DNA of 64,000 nt. Origin: Ovis canadensis (Eukaryota; Chordata; Mammalia; Artiodactyla; Bovidae). Below the pieces are notes generated by a model. The model worked only from the letters and a program-made list of their open reading frames with translations. It searched no databases and was not told where the DNA came from. A program made the translations under genes and the position numbers. The DNA lies in contig NC_091264.1 of NCBI RefSeq assembly GCF_042477335.2, forward strand, positions 34,907,386 through 34,971,385, written 5' to 3'. Shown piece by piece: positions 1 to 12,931 of the stretch (position 1 is its first letter; each line of letters starts with the position of its first letter).

Positions 1-392
1 CATTGGGTGCTGAGATGATTGGTACTTGGTTCATTCTTAGCCCTACCCACTGGATCAGGTTTTTAAATAGGGTCAGGGGGAGTGTGTGTGGTCCGTGAGG
101 CAGCTCAAAAGTTGCTGTCCATGAACTCACACCTGGGTAGGTAAACAGTGCTGTGTGATCCAGAAGTCCTGGACGCTGCATCACAGGGTAGAATGAGTGC
201 TCACCGAGGTCTAAAGAGGGTTGCAGCTGTGCAATCGAGAGATTTATAGGAGCCATCAGCATCCGAGGGAAGGGAGTTTGATATGAAGAAGAGGAGTGAA
301 AACAGTGCAGGCACGGAACTGGGTGCTTCAGAATGGTTAAGGGTAAACTATATGTTATATGTATTTTACCATAATTAAAAACAATGGTGTCT

Positions 393-422
393 GTGCTCAC
401 TTGAGCAGCACATCTACTAAAA
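393..422 (+). pseudogene. U6 snRNA 5'-end fragment (pseudogene)
   Basis: Thirty bases match the 5' end of U6 snRNA (GTGCTC, then CTT, GCAGCACAT and TACTAAAA in order) with about four differences. The match stops at the TACTAAAA box and the ACAGAGA region does not follow. This is a truncated retro-copy, not a functional gene. Confidence 0.6.
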
Positions 423-1522
423 GCAATGGTGTAGGTATGCTGAAGTTCTAGGGCAGGGAAGGAGCAGTAGAAGACGTGTGGCTAGGATTTTAGGGAGATG
501 GGGAGGCAGGTGGCAAGGGTATGTTAATATAGGAGGAAGTAGAAAGGAAATTACTCAGAACGGGAAAACCAGAGGAGTCCCCCTTTCCCTCTTTTTAAAT
601 CATGAGGCTGTTGAGAGGCGAAACTGGGCAAAAGATTAGCTTACACTGTATGAAGATCATATATGAGCATGGTTATTTAGTTGATGCGGAAGAGGATTGT
701 TTATCCTGAAACCGTGCTCGTGGACTAATACAGACTAACCTTGCACAGAGCCATCTGGTCTCCTGGAGAGAACAGAGGACGTACCCAATCATTCTCTGTC
801 TATCATCACTTAAGAACATACTGGGCTTCACTCGGTGGGTATTACTGGCAAGGAGTGATAAAGGTCAATAGCAAAAAGTAGCCATGTTCCTGTCAAGTAT
901 CTAAGCAAAAGTGATGTAACTTTTATGGCTCTGTCTTATTTTGACTCTAGATACGACCTTACCTGAGGCCTCCTTAATGCAGTATTTGCTGTCTTAATAT
1001 TTAAAGGAGCGTAGCCAGATCAGACTACCTCCTGCAAACAATTTGATAAGAGGAGGATGAGGCAGGCCACTGGCAGCTGCCCCCCAAGGTGTCTGTGTGC
1101 TGAACAGGCCCACAGTTGCCAAAGGGGATCCTTGATGTGGTTATTATACAGGTTAAACAAATCCTTTAATAAGTACATTAATTAATGACTACTAATGAAT
1201 GAGGGCTGCCTATCTTTTAAAAGTAGAATTTATTAATAATATTAACAGTCTGGTAGAAGTAATCTCCACTCTTGAAACATACGTATAGCTGATCCGGCAC
1301 CCAGCCTCTCTGAAGCAAGTGAACCGGTGAAAACGTAGTGTTTCTTTCTAGCCTTTTGAGTCAAAAAGGGGAAATGGTGTATATTTTTCTGTCTTCTTTG
1401 TTTTTCTCATCTCTTGACTGGTCTTGCATGCTGTTTCTAGTAGACTAAGTTTTAGAATGTAGGTGAATTTTGTAGTTGGTTGCCTGTTTCTATGTAAAAA
1501 TAATGAAGGTATATTAAAATGA

Positions 1523-1771
1523 GGGCTTCCCTCATAGCTCAGTTGGTAAATAATTTGCCTGTAATGCAGGAGACCCTGGTTTGATTCCTGGGCTGGGAAG
1601 ATCCACTGGAGAATGGGTAGGCTACCCACTCCAGTATTCTTGGGCTTCCCTTGTGGCTCAGCTGGTAAAGAATCTGCCTGCAAATATGGGAGACCTGGGT
1701 TCAGTCCCTGGGTTGGGAAGATCCCCTGGAGAAGGGAAAGGCTACCCACTTCAGTATTCTGGCCTGGGGAA
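1523..1771 (+). repeat. Two tandem Bov-tA SINE heads
   Basis: Two consecutive copies (1523-1641, 1642-1771) of the tRNA-derived ruminant SINE head, each starting gggcttccct and running through gggaagatcc and ctacccact. Internal promoter A and B box-like segments are visible (tggctcag; ggttcagtcc). Confidence 0.85.
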
Positions 1772-3148
1772 TTGTGATATTAAATCTTGACTTTCAGAGG
1801 ATCTGAACAAATAGGAAAGAATTTTAAAAGAATGTTAAAAATGTTAAAAGAAAGAATGTTAAATATATCCCTCCCGGGATATATATGGTGAAGCAGTTCT
1901 TTGCACATAGGCCTGTCGTGTGAACAGAGACCCAAGAAGAGTTATATACACAGTCGGGTCACTTGCTGGAAAATGTAAAAGGTTATATGGGTTCTTTCTC
2001 TTGAATTCAGGTATTCCTGAAGTATGTTTCTCCTTTGAGTGATCAATCCTGATCTGAAAGAGTCATAAAAGAACTTGGGTGCTTGCTGCTCCAGCAGTTC
2101 AAAGTAAGAGAGTGTGAAGATTCCTAATGCAATTTCAACCTCCCCACTACACAGCCTTCAGAAACTTCAAAGGCTTTGCTTCGCCCGGAAGTCAGCGGTC
2201 CTTATAGAGATAAAAGTTGTACACAGTTTTCCTTTCTAGCTTTCCATTAGCCCAAGATAAGACAATCTTCCCACCCCCCTGATTCCCGTCTCTGGACCCA
2301 GCTGCCAACTTCTGGGTCTCAGGCCTTCATTTCGCTTGATTCAGAATGACCACCCATCTTCTCGTCATCTGTGTTTCTCCTGGAAAAGTTTACAGCAGTT
2401 AATGGCTTCTCGGGTTATGGGATGTCAGTCATATTCCTGTATTGCCTTTCTCGTGCCCATAATACATAATGGGCTGCTGGTGGCCTCTGAACTGTTGAGT
2501 CACTCATTTAAAAGAATCTTGATTTAGTCTGCAGTGGGTTGGCCGCATCAATTTTGTCTGTCTTGAATAACTGACCGGAAGCCTTTTTCAAAAAGGAGTG
2601 ATTATGTGATTTCTGCCCCCCCACTTTAAGATCCTTTCCCTTTGCATTGAAGATAAAATCTCAGCCTTCTCGGCCTGCATCTTTAGTCTCTGATCTGGCT
2701 GGTGAGAAGAAACCATCTATGTCAAGATCTGCTCTCACCCAAGAGCCTTTTCATGACTGCCTCTCATTTGGTTAATCCCTATCACGTGATCTCATTTAAT
2801 TTTTTTTTTCCACAGCACTAAGCGTACCTGAAATTATTCATTTCTCCTCTGCCTCTCCCCAGTTAAGTACCTTGAGGACAGGATCTTATTTGTCTTGTTC
2901 ACTGCCTAGAAAAGTACCTGCCTCCAGCAGATGTTCAGTGTATATCTGTTGACTAGATATTGTTTTAATTTTTTTTAGCTCTTTAATGAATGAATTTATC
3001 ATTGATTTTAAGCTAAAAGAGCATCACTACGAAGAATATTATTGGACTAGATTTAGTATTTCATTCTTTCCAAATATCAAATCCCCCTTCTTTAAAATTT
3101 GGAAGCTGCTACATACCACCTTTCAATTTCATTTATTTGTATCTACAG

Positions 3149-3241
3149 TTTATGTTCTGGACTGGTAGCTTCTATTCTGGGAACACCTGCTGATGTCATC
3201 AAAAGCCGAATAATGAATCAACCACGAGATAAACAAGGAAG
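3149..3241 (+). CDS. SLC25A27: SLC25A27 antepenultimate coding exon
   Basis: Acceptor ctacag ends at 3148; donor gtagat begins at 3242. It starts with the last base of a split Ser codon, then reads [20 protein letters not shown] and ends GG plus two bases of a split Arg codon. It carries the signature motif of the third carrier repeat (PADVIK), whose Pro kinks the odd-numbered helix and whose charges form the matrix salt-bridge network. Confidence 0.93.
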
Positions 3242-6200
3242 GTAGATAGAAAGTCTTAGTCTGCATGTATCTGAATGTCTATAATAACAATGTTCTTTAA
3301 AGACTCTTCCTCATATTTATTCTTGCTGGAAATGTATTTTTGTGTTTACATGTGTTCAACCAGGAAATTGTTTTTATGCAATTACCCACTTTGTGTCTGA
3401 TGGAAAATTACTGTGCATTTGGGGAAATAAGCTAATTTAACCATCATATTGTTTAGACACAAGGTGTTTATTGTGACTTTGTTGATTTCATAGAGTTTTT
3501 GAAAATATACTTTGTTAAGAATTTGCAGGGCATTTTTTCAGAAGCTCATGACTTATGAGTAACATGGGTAATTTGATTGGCTATAGAACAGTATGTTCTC
3601 TCTGAAGAGACTAGATGGAGTGAATTCTAAGTTATCAGACCAAGGGTGGAGTGAATCCCAAGAACCAACCTTGAAAAATATCTTTAAACTCAAAAGAGGT
3701 GTTCTATGTATACAGAAGCACAAATGTTATTTGTTCTAAACTAGCAGAAGATAGTTAAATAAGTTTTCCTAGACTATTTTTTTAAATTTTATTTATACAT
3801 CTATTTACACGTAGGAAATTTAACAAAATTGTCTTCTTTCCTTTTTAGGGGCCTTCTGTATAAATCATCTACTGACTGCTTGATTCAAGCTGTTCAAGGA
3901 GAAGGATTCCTGAGTCTCTATAAAGGATTTTTACCATCTTGGCTTCGAATGGTAAAGTTAGGTTTTTCTTGCCTTTGTTTTTGTTTTTATTGTACTTATA
4001 TTACTTTTCGTCTATCAATATTTTCCCTTTTCACTCCTGGCTTCTGGCATGGTTCTGCCCCCAAATCATGGTTCTTTCTTTCTTTTCTCTTTTTGTTTTC
4101 TTTTACCTCCAACCCCTTTGGTAGATTAAAGTAAAATAATTCAGTTACATCATAAATGAATAGGTTGATAGTCTGATGTTACAAAGCCAGTGGATAGATT
4201 GTTCTGAAATGTAAAGACTTTTGCTATTTAGCCAAAATATTGCAATTTGAGACAGGTATACAGATTTCATACTAGAGACCATTGTTATGAAAATGTCACT
4301 ATTTCAAACAAAATTAGTTACTTTGATGATAAATATTGGATTATCCATTGTGGCTCAGCAGTAAAGAATTCGCCTGCAATGCAGATCACCTGCAATATAG
4401 GAGACATGGGTTCAATCCCTGGGTCAGGAAGATCCCCTGGAGAAGGAAATGGCAACCTACTCCAGTATTCTTGCCTGGAGAATCCCATGGACAGAGGAGC
4501 CTGGCAGGCTTCAGTCCATGGGGTAGCAAGTCAGACATGACATAGCAACTAAACCACCACTACCACCCATTAATACCTGTCACCACAAAGCTCTGCTTAG
4601 GAAGAAGACATCATATCATTTTCACTTGGTTTGGATACTGTGTTTTTACTAAAGTGAATTAACATGTAGAGTTAGATAGACTTATCTAAATAACATAACA
4701 AATACAATAAAAACAAGGCACTCGAGTATTTTGTGAGTTAGAACATATTTGAAAAAATAGGAGTTACAGGTTTAGAAATTCAATCAATGCTTTACACAAT
4801 ATAGAATAATCATATGAATTGAGCACGTGTTCCATACAAAGCCCTCTTCTCCGTCCCTGACTTTAGGAGGAACCTCAGAGCTTCAGTCCCTACTCCAGTA
4901 CTAGAGCTTCCAGACTAGGGCAAGACAATCCCTGAGTGAAGAGTTGGGAGGGGGCAAGGCGGAGGGTCATGGTGCCTTCAGAATAGGCAGCAAGTAAGGA
5001 CCGCCTAAGCTAGGAGGTTAAGTAAACCTCATTGGAGAATGATTTCTCACTGAGATGTGAAGAATGACTGGGACTTAACTAGGTTAAAAGGGAAGAAAAG
5101 AACACTCTGGGTGTAGGAACTAGCTGGAGTAGACAAAGGACATGATGCACTCAGAGAACTCAAGGAAAGCCAGCTGGCCAAGGCACAGAGATGTGGAGGA
5201 GAGAAGACCAGGGTGAGGCCAGAGAGAGGCAGGGGTGGGATTGGGAGGGCCTCACGGTCCCTGAGAGGGAGGGGCATTGGCCTGATGACGTGTGCTTTTA
5301 GGAAGATCATTCTGGCTGCTGTGTGGGTTGATGAAAGACCAGTTGTGACAGATGACAGATAATGATAACTCAGACTAGAATATGACAGTGGGGACAGAAG
5401 AAGATAGATTAAAAAAAAAAAAAAAGAGGGGTGGGGATAGAAAGGAGATAAAAAAAGAACACAACCGGATGGAGATGGGGAAATGGTTGGAGAAGCAAAG
5501 GAAAATTGAGCTTCATTCCCAGATTCCTGCCCTGAGCAACCAATGATGTAGTTTCCTAAAATGGGATCACTTGCAGGGAAGAAGATTTCGTGGTGGAATC
5601 TCAAGTCTAGTTTGGATTTGTTCAGTTTTGGATACTCATAGGACATCTAAGTAGAGAAGGCAATGGCACCCCACTCCAGTACTCTTGCCTGGAAAATCCC
5701 ATGGATGGAGGAGCCTGGTAGGCTGCAGTCCATGGGGTCGCAAAGAGTCAGACATGACTGAGCGACCTCACTTTCACTTTTCACTTTCATGCATTGGAGA
5801 AGGAAATGGAAATCCACTTCAGTGTTCTTGTCTGGAGAATCCCAGGGACGGGGGAGCCTGGTGGGCTGCCATCTATGGGGTCGCACAGAGTCGGACACGA
5901 CTGAAGCGACTTAGCAGCATCAGCAGCAGCAGGACATCTAAGAAGAGATATAGCTAGATGACTAGCTTCATATATTGGCCTGGATCTTAGAATCATGAGG
6001 ATGGCGAATTAGACCTGAGCGCCGTCTACACACAGATTAATAACTGAAGCATTGGGGATAAATGACATCTCCAAGGGTAGTAGGTATCTATCTATTAACA
6101 TGAAACTAACAGCCAAAGCCCTTGGTGATATCTGATACAAAAGCACACCTAAGCTCTAAAAGATTATTTTCATTGTCCTGATTATACTTTGAAGTTATCG

Positions 6201-9200
6201 CAAATCTATGGATATTTAATGGAAAGGAAGATTTTGACCTGGTCTGCATAAACCAGGTCCTATTATAAGTGCTGGTAACACAAAGGAATAAGATGTGTAT
6301 GTTTTTGCTCTCAAGGAGCGTACAATGTGATGGGAGAAGATAGACACGTATGTAGTTAAAATTACAGAGATGATAAAGCTAAGATTATGAAGTCACTTGC
6401 TATATGGCCAGTGCTGTCCTAATCATATTCATGGCTTAACTCCTTGAGTTCTCCCAACAATCTATTTAGAAGGTTACTATCATATATTTCATTTATAGAG
6501 GAGAAAACTAAAGTGAAGTGTCTAAATAACTTGGCCAGGCTAGGTGGTCATTAACTACTGGCATGAGGGGTTCAAACCCGGGCAGTCTGGCTTCAGAGGA
6601 CACAGATTACTAAAGAGGGTTGCCAGTGCTGTGAACAAAACATGGAGACACACATAGTCGAGAAAAATGGCTTGAACTCTGAGAAGTCCCAAAAGGCCTC
6701 CCAGAGGTGATCCCTGATCCGAGCGTTGAAGGATCAGTAGGTATTTGTCAAGAAAACCATGAGGAAGCAACATAAGCAAGTCACGGGCGACCCCAAAATG
6801 TCTGGTGAACTGCAGAAAATTCTGCGTGGCTAGACTGTAGGTCCTTAGAGGGCTGGTGACGGGAATAGCACATAGAAGAGCATTTAGGCACCAGGCTGAG
6901 AAGGACCTAGGGGGGCCAATTCAGTAGTTGAGGTGAAACTGCAGTAGAAAGCACCTGTTTGAACCTGGGAGCCATGTGCTAATATTTGCTTGGGGACAAG
7001 TCTACTGTGGCAGCAAAGTCGAAACTATCATGAAAGTTAGAATGCAAGAAGGGAAGTTTTGGCGGTGGTCTAGCCAGGAGATGATGGTAGAAATGGAGAG
7101 AAGGTGGATTTCAAGAACATTTGTGTTCGACTCCACAGGACATAGTAACTGATCGGACAGAGAAAGGGAAGGAGCAAGAGAAGGGAAATGAGACTTTGAC
7201 GTTTCTGGTGGGAAAGACCATGAGGATGGGTGAGACCAGGGATGAAAAACGAAACCAAGAGGTGATGGAGAACAGCCCAGTATAAAGGAGCACTGAGACC
7301 ACTTGATCTGACCCATTGTCTTTGTAACGTGAGACTCAGGAAGTATAAATGACCCCAGGATGAATACCTAATGCATGACAAGCTTTGTGCTAAGCTCTTT
7401 ACACACATAATTTTTTTAAGTCTTACAAGAACCTAACATTACAGGTAGTGTGATCCTCATTTTTCAGATGAGAAAAACACAGCTCAAAGTATAAGAAACT
7501 TGCTCAAGTTCATGTAGCTGGGAATCTACTGCAGATTTGTTCAACTCCAACTAAACCCATGGTCCTAACTAAGATGGTATACTGAGTATCTCAAGGTCCT
7601 GCAGCTCATTATGGAAGTTTTAAAACAGAGACAGGGCATGGTGATGAAGAGAGGTTACCGGAGCAGACTGGCTAACCACCCAAGATCACCAGGGTGGCGT
7701 GGCTTTGTTGATTAGCCACAGCACAGGACCTGAGCGTAGAAGCCTGTTGACTCATGAGCATTTCCAAGTAAATCGGCCTTTGCACATACAACTGCCCTTC
7801 AGCCAAACTCACTGAAACCGATGACTGGACCACAACATTGGCCCATCCACACTGAGAAATAGATCTGGCCAGTGATCTCAATGCTGAAGTCCTCTGGATA
7901 GTTAAATTCAAACTATAGGGGAGCCAAGTCATAATCAGAAGGTTGCCTGCTGAACACAGAATAATAATAACAGGAAGAGCTGATCTGTAAACTTGATATT
8001 GAAAAAGATCAACTCAAGAGTCCCTGTGTGTTCAACCCCACAGTAAAAAGCACAGAGAAAAAAAATTTTTTTCCAGCAGTTATGATAACATGGCGTTATA
8101 CACACTTGGATTCTTTTCAGTGGTACAACTATGCCAGTGAGGAAGAAACAAGTAAAAGAAGGTGCTGGCCATATGCCCTTCTGCAGAGGCTCAGTATATC
8201 CAGTCTATATCCTGCACATGCTATTTGGCTCTCCCTCTTTAACTCTTCAAAACCCAGCTAAACCTAATCCCAGTTCCTTACACTAGTTAGAGATAGCATG
8301 CCCTCGCTTTGCTCAATCCCTGATTAATATTTATTTCCTTCGCATATAGTTTGGCTGCTGTGAGGAAGAAGTCTGATAACCAGAGCCATCAGGAATGACT
8401 GCCTAGTCCATACTTAACTGAGACCCCTGCTTCTAGATCCAATTGCAGTCATATCCTTGGCTCACTTCATTTTTATTGTCACAAGACTGTGGTGTTGTCA
8501 CAGCTTCTTTGTCTATATCTTCATATACTTAACTGACCAAAGGTGTATTCTCCTAAAGTCACTAGTGAATTCTCAGTTTACTAGTATAACTTGCTCAACA
8601 TTTCTAAACACATATGACATAAATGTTGCTTTATAAACACTCTAAGCAAATACATTTTACACTCTAATTGCTTAGGTTTATTTCTCTATACTCTAGTGTG
8701 ATTAGAGTTTCTCTCTGATCAATATTACCCATAACTTAGGAACCAAACCAGATAAGAAGTGGTTCCAAGACATATTTTCTCTGATGATTACTTCCAGTGT
8801 TTCCTCTGTGATTGCCATCTGTGTCTTTAGCATTTTTATCTTCTGTTCTTGATTAACCCTCATCCCCTTATACGGAGAAGGCAATGGCACCCCACTCCAG
8901 TACTCTTGCCTGGAAAATCACATGGATGGAGGAGCCTGGTAGGCTTCAGTCCATGGGGTCGATAAGAGTCGGACACGACTGAGTGACTTCACTTTCACTT
9001 TTCACTTTCATACATTGGAGAAGGCAATGGCAACCCACTCCAGTGTTCTTGCCTGGAGAATTCCAGGGACAGAGGGGCCTGGTAGGAGGCCATCTATGGG
9101 GTCACACAGAGTCAGACACGGCTGAAGCGACTTAGCAGCAACAGCAGCATCCCCTTATAATTCCTTTTGGCACAGTGACACCTTCATAGCCAGTTCTTTC

Positions 9201-9831
9201 TGAGGTGAAAGCCCTTTTCCCCACTTCATGTGCATTGTTATATTCATTATGTGATATACCAGGTGTTGGTTTTATGATCAAATTCTCAAAGGATAATCTT
9301 TCATCTCTACTTTCAAGGCTTCCTTGTCATGCTCCATACATTACACAAACTACATGTAGAAGAAAAGAGCCCAGCCTAGAATTCAGGCATGCTGAATCCT
9401 AGCCTTTTATCCAGTAATGGTCAGTAAAAGGAACCCTGGAATGGAAGTCAGAAGCCCAAGGTCCAACTCCACCATGCTGGCAGGCATCTGATTGCTAAGC
9501 CTTAGTGCCCTCATCTGTAAAACAGGGGTAACAATACTTTTCCTTTCCATTGTAAATTGTTTGGAGAAATCTGTGACAAATCAGACCTGAAAATGCTTTG
9601 TAAATGATAAGGTGCTCTAGAAAGGTGAAATGCCAAAATATTTGTTTTCAGCCTAAGTGGATTCAAAATGAGTTCATCATTCAAAGATGTGTATGCATAT
9701 GTGTAGAAGATTTATAATTGCTTTGAAATATGCACTAACTTCTTTGGTTAATCTTTCAGACCCCTTGGTCACTGGTGTTCTGGCTTACTTATGAAAAAAT
9801 CAGAGAGATGAGTGGAGTCAGTCCATTTTAA
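3149..9831 (+). CDS. SLC25A27: SLC25A27 (UCP4), 3' part: last three coding exons
   Basis: Mitochondrial inner-membrane carrier of the SLC25 family (uncoupling protein 4), mainly neuronal in mammals. The joined exons 3149-3241, 3849-3951 and 9760-9831 encode the C-terminal third of the protein, corresponding to about residues 236-323 of the 323-residue human protein. The carrier signature P-x-D-x-x-K is visible as PADVIK in the first exon, and the protein ends in SGVSPF followed by TAA. Intron phases agree: AG|G for Arg between the first two exons, a whole-codon break after ATG before the last. Earlier exons were not found in 1-3148 and must lie to the left of the window. Assignment comes from recognising the protein sequence; nearly every residue agrees with the human protein as I remember it. 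Confidence 0.95.
3849..3951 (+). CDS. SLC25A27: SLC25A27 penultimate coding exon
   Basis: Acceptor ctttttag ends at 3848; donor gtaaag begins at 3952. It reads [20 protein letters not shown] and continues to FLPSWLRM. This is the matrix helix and loop of the third repeat; EG-x-x-SLYKG-F is the typical short-helix motif of SLC25 carriers. It ends on a complete ATG codon, so any following exon must begin in phase 0. Confidence 0.94.
4341..4567 (+). repeat. Bov-tA SINE
   Basis: Near full-length ruminant SINE from tggctcagcagtaaag through gaatcccatggacagaggag to gacatgacatagcaacta, followed by a short ccaccact-rich tail. Confidence 0.88.
5652..5931 (+). repeat. Bov-A2 SINE dimer with target-site duplication
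   Basis: Two BovA units joined by the linker ttcacttttcactttcat, ending in an AGC-rich tail. The 11-bp direct repeat ggacatctaag occurs at 5641-5651 and 5932-5942, bracketing the element, so this is an intact, relatively young insertion. Confidence 0.92.
8873..9147 (+). repeat. Bov-A2 SINE dimer with target-site duplication
   Basis: Same dimer structure as the copy at 5652. The direct repeat catccccttata occurs at 8861-8872 and 9148-9159. One diagnostic region reads ggtcgataagagtcgg instead of ggtcgcaaagagtc, a private mutation. Confidence 0.92.
9760..9831 (+). CDS. SLC25A27: SLC25A27 last coding exon
   Basis: Acceptor atctttcag ends at 9759. The exon reads [19 protein letters not shown] then VSPF and stops at TAA 9829-9831. 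It encodes the sixth transmembrane helix and the short C-terminus. It follows a 5.8 kb intron. The 3' UTR continues to the right; candidate poly(A) signals AATAAA occur at 10661-10666 and 12111-12116. Confidence 0.93.
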   Translation, partial: TPWSLVFWLTYEKIREMSGVSPF

Positions 9832-10660
9832 GCCCTTAAAGATACAGTGTTCAGTATCATTGAAATGCGGGCATCTGCAACACACACCCCCTATTATTTC
9901 TACCTCTTTAGGAAGACACCTTACTCCACAGAGACTGTGATTTATAGGGGGCAGCACTTTATTTTTACCTGGAAACCCAAGTTCTCTTTGACTCCTCTTT
10001 TTGTTCACAAGCAATCTGATTGGATCACACAAGACCACCCAATGAGACCCCAGCACAGCATTTTCTAAGGAAGGATCAAATCCTGACCACTTAACTTGAG
10101 CGAGAAGATTCAAGCTTTGAGATGCTATGCTCTAGAGCCTGCTTAGAGGAGAAAGTGCCAGAAGGGAGACAGCATCTCAGACCTGAAGTGGACAGTAGGG
10201 ATGTGGAAAAATACATCCGTACATAGGGACCAAGGAATATACTTAACGTGTTGTGTCAGTATTTACAACTGAAATCTGATAATTCACTTTTCTGTTGTCA
10301 TTAAAGTGCATATACTATAAACTGAAGGGAGGTGAATGAAGAAACATTTTGAGTTTCCCTAGTGTTGAAGGAGGTTGATGCACCTTTTCTTGCCAGGGGA
10401 GTGAAAAAAAAAAAGTCTGGATCTCAAGGGAAGAAGCCTCATTCCCTCAGTGCCCTGTGATCTGTGCTCCTTGGTTAGGTCTCTGCCACATCGGCTAAAG
10501 ACTTCCTGGCAGCCACAGACCACATCTGAATGAAAACAGAAAAGAATGTCTGCTTTGTGCTATATCCCGTTTCAGCCTGAATTTGTCACTAGCTCTCAAG
10601 AATCTCAATATATGAAAAACGGGGCTTATTTGATTAAAGCTCAGGTGGACAGGTCCTTTT

Positions 10661-10666
10661 AATAAA
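10661..10666 (+). terminator. SLC25A27: Candidate poly(A) signal, SLC25A27 3' UTR (proximal)
   Basis: AATAAA about 830 nt after the SLC25A27 stop codon. Which of this and the signal at 12111 is used cannot be told from the sequence. Confidence 0.3.
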
Positions 10667-12110
10667 GAGACATCTGGTATCATCAGTCTCTCAGTGGCGT
10701 TTAACAGCAAAGGTAACATGAAGTCAGCCGACATACAGCCTCTCTTAATCCCCCCTTCCCTAACTCTAAGGGCCTGAGAGAGAGGGAGGGAGAACTCAGA
10801 AATCACACGAAAGCTGTCTTACTCAATCTGACAAAGCTTCCTGCCTAAAAAGTGATTGTATAAACTGCCTGTGGTACACAATTATGTCTCCAGTCACTGA
10901 ATCATATCCCTTTTCTTAGAAAGGTGAGAGATTTCTTCACATTCACCTCTGTGGCACCTGTTCCCCCAGCCTCAGACACTGGGCATTTCTGGATGGATAG
11001 CTACAGTTATGGGAAAAGCCTATAACTGTCAAAATAGGAAAACTCCAAAAGCTCAGACCCAAGAGAGACACTGGCGCTGACCAAACAGGATGTATCATGG
11101 GTATGAATGATGTTGAAGGGAAAAAAGTTTACAAGTGCTCTGTGGTTGCCCTAATGTATAATCACTGCCATTTAAGAGGGAACATATACTTTAAAATATA
11201 TTAATGTGATGTACTAATATGTAGTGGCTTATTTTTTTAATAGAATTTACAGAACGTGGAGTTTAATCTCTTAAAATCATTAGGTGGTCTACTTTTCCAT
11301 TGTATTTGTCAACCTGTATGAACTGAGTTGTTAAATATACTTAAAATAATAATATGTACTTAAGTTCTCAAATTATCTGTATTGGAACCACTTTAGGAAA
11401 CTTTGTTTTTTGTGTATATTTTATCATTTTGTAAATCAAGTAAATATTAGATCAAAATAATTATATGCAAACTGGACCATGGAAAAACTTATTTAACTTT
11501 ATTCTTTGAGGGGCTTGAGGTGAAAGCGTTGCTTACATAGTGAGACTATTCCTTGATGTCTGGATTGGAATTATTGGATTTTTTTTAAAAAAAAACCTGA
11601 AATGACTCCTTGGGATGGTCTGGTTTAACTGTCTTATTTTCTATGTTAGGAGACTGAGGCCTGGAGAAGTAGAGTTGTTCATGCTCATAATTTATTCAGT
11701 AGCAGAATCAGGATAAAAATACAGATCTTCTAATTATTGTTACCACTGACAGTGTATAGTTGTTATACACTAATTAGGTACTGAGTAAATGTCTCATGGC
11801 ATTTTTGTAACATCCCAGTCCAGGACTATTGAATCTTCCAAGAACAGGATTTTCTTTATGGCATTTTTTTTGTCATAGACATTTTAAATGAATTTGAATT
11901 GCCTTTGGCATACATTCTAGAATGGAGTCTAAAACACTTCAGCTAAAACATGAAGACCCCCGAGAATCTGACCAAATCCTGTAGATGACACGTATATCCT
12001 AGCACAGTCATGCTTTTCCAGTGAAATCATTTTCATTAATGTATCTTGGAACTTTGCTTCATTTTACCACCTTGAAATTGTCTTGTTCCTCTCCGGAATA
12101 ACCCACAGTA

Positions 12111-12116
12111 AATAAA
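12111..12116 (+). terminator. SLC25A27: Candidate poly(A) signal, SLC25A27 3' UTR (distal)
   Basis: AATAAA about 2.3 kb after the SLC25A27 stop codon, in AT-rich DNA without intervening SINEs. Confidence 0.3.
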
Positions 12117-12148
12117 AAGAAAGAACTTCAGTAATTTTGTAACTTAAC

Positions 12149-12184
12149 ACTTAACACTTCAGTCTCACTTAACACTTCAGTCTC
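12149..12184 (+). repeat. Exact 18-bp tandem duplication
   Basis: The unit acttaacacttcagtctc is present twice, head to tail, at 12149-12166 and 12167-12184, preceded by a partial unit (acttaac). It is a local slippage-type duplication. Confidence 0.9.
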
Positions 12185-12931
12185 ACTTTCTTGTAACATA
12201 ACTGTGCTTGGTGTTTATCTTCAGCTCAGTATCAATAATACTTAACCTCTAAGTTTCTTTTGCTTAGCTTCCACTTTTTTCCCCTTCCCAAATGATTTTT
12301 TTCTCATTGAAAAAATATTCGTGTTCTTATTTTTAATTATATACAGTTCTTTGTTATTTATAAGTGAATTAGCATATATCTAAATAGAGAACATTTCTTA
12401 AATTTGCTTTCAGTGAGGAATAATGTATCTTCATCAAGTGCTCCAAATCCTATTTTAATTATAAGCCACTAGTGGTAGGGCTAGTAGCATTTATTTGCCA
12501 TTAGGTACTCAACAAAATTTACAGATGGTATGAATCAAATAATTTTGTCTTCATTATTTGAAGATCTGTGACTATCAAAAGACTAGTCTGAAATTTCTTT
12601 CATTGTGCCAAGAAAAAAGGAAGGAGACAAATTCAAGGAAGTTTTAAATGAGAAACTGATTTTCTGTCATCTTTAAATTTTTAGGCATAACCACTTATGT
12701 ATGAAAACAGATTCCCTTAGGACCTCCACTGGAAAAATCTTTCATTTAACACTTGTTGGTTAAAAAAATCTTTTAATACTTGGTGGTTACTTGAGGGTGA
12801 AAATATTTGATGCTCTTCTCCTCAGTTAAACCAGAACTCTTTTAAAAATGATTTCCCCAAAATACATATATTATTGAATGCCAGGAAATGTGGAGAAAAG
12901 GCTGAACTTGGATTCTCAAGACCTTTATCCT

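Larger units (their letters stand above)
1..3148. other. SLC25A27 intron (left edge)
   Basis: No carrier exon was recognised here, so this is taken as intron upstream of the exon at 3149. It holds a U6-like fragment (393-422), a tandem SINE pair (1523-1771) and an old L2-like stretch in inverse orientation at about 2640-2950. The remainder is AT-rich unique-looking sequence. Confidence 0.6.
3952..9759. other. SLC25A27 last intron
   Basis: Contents: a Bov-tA SINE at 4341-4567, an old unassigned repeat-like stretch at 5050-5450 and again at about 6570-7330 (purine-rich on +, giving spurious leucine/serine-rich open frames on -), two Bov-A2 dimers (5652-5931 and 8873-9147), an L2-like piece near 6240-6350 and MIR-like pieces near 7390-7530 and 9420-9620. 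No coding exon seen. Confidence 0.6.

Noticed and set aside
1523-1771. tRNA genes within the SINE heads (here and elsewhere)
   Set aside because: The heads derive from tRNA but lack cloverleaf integrity; they are SINE promoters.
5047-5646. 199-residue frame on the - strand
   Set aside because: Leu/Ser/Pro/Phe-rich product of a purine-rich old repeat-like stretch, including a poly-Phe from an A-run; no homology recognised.
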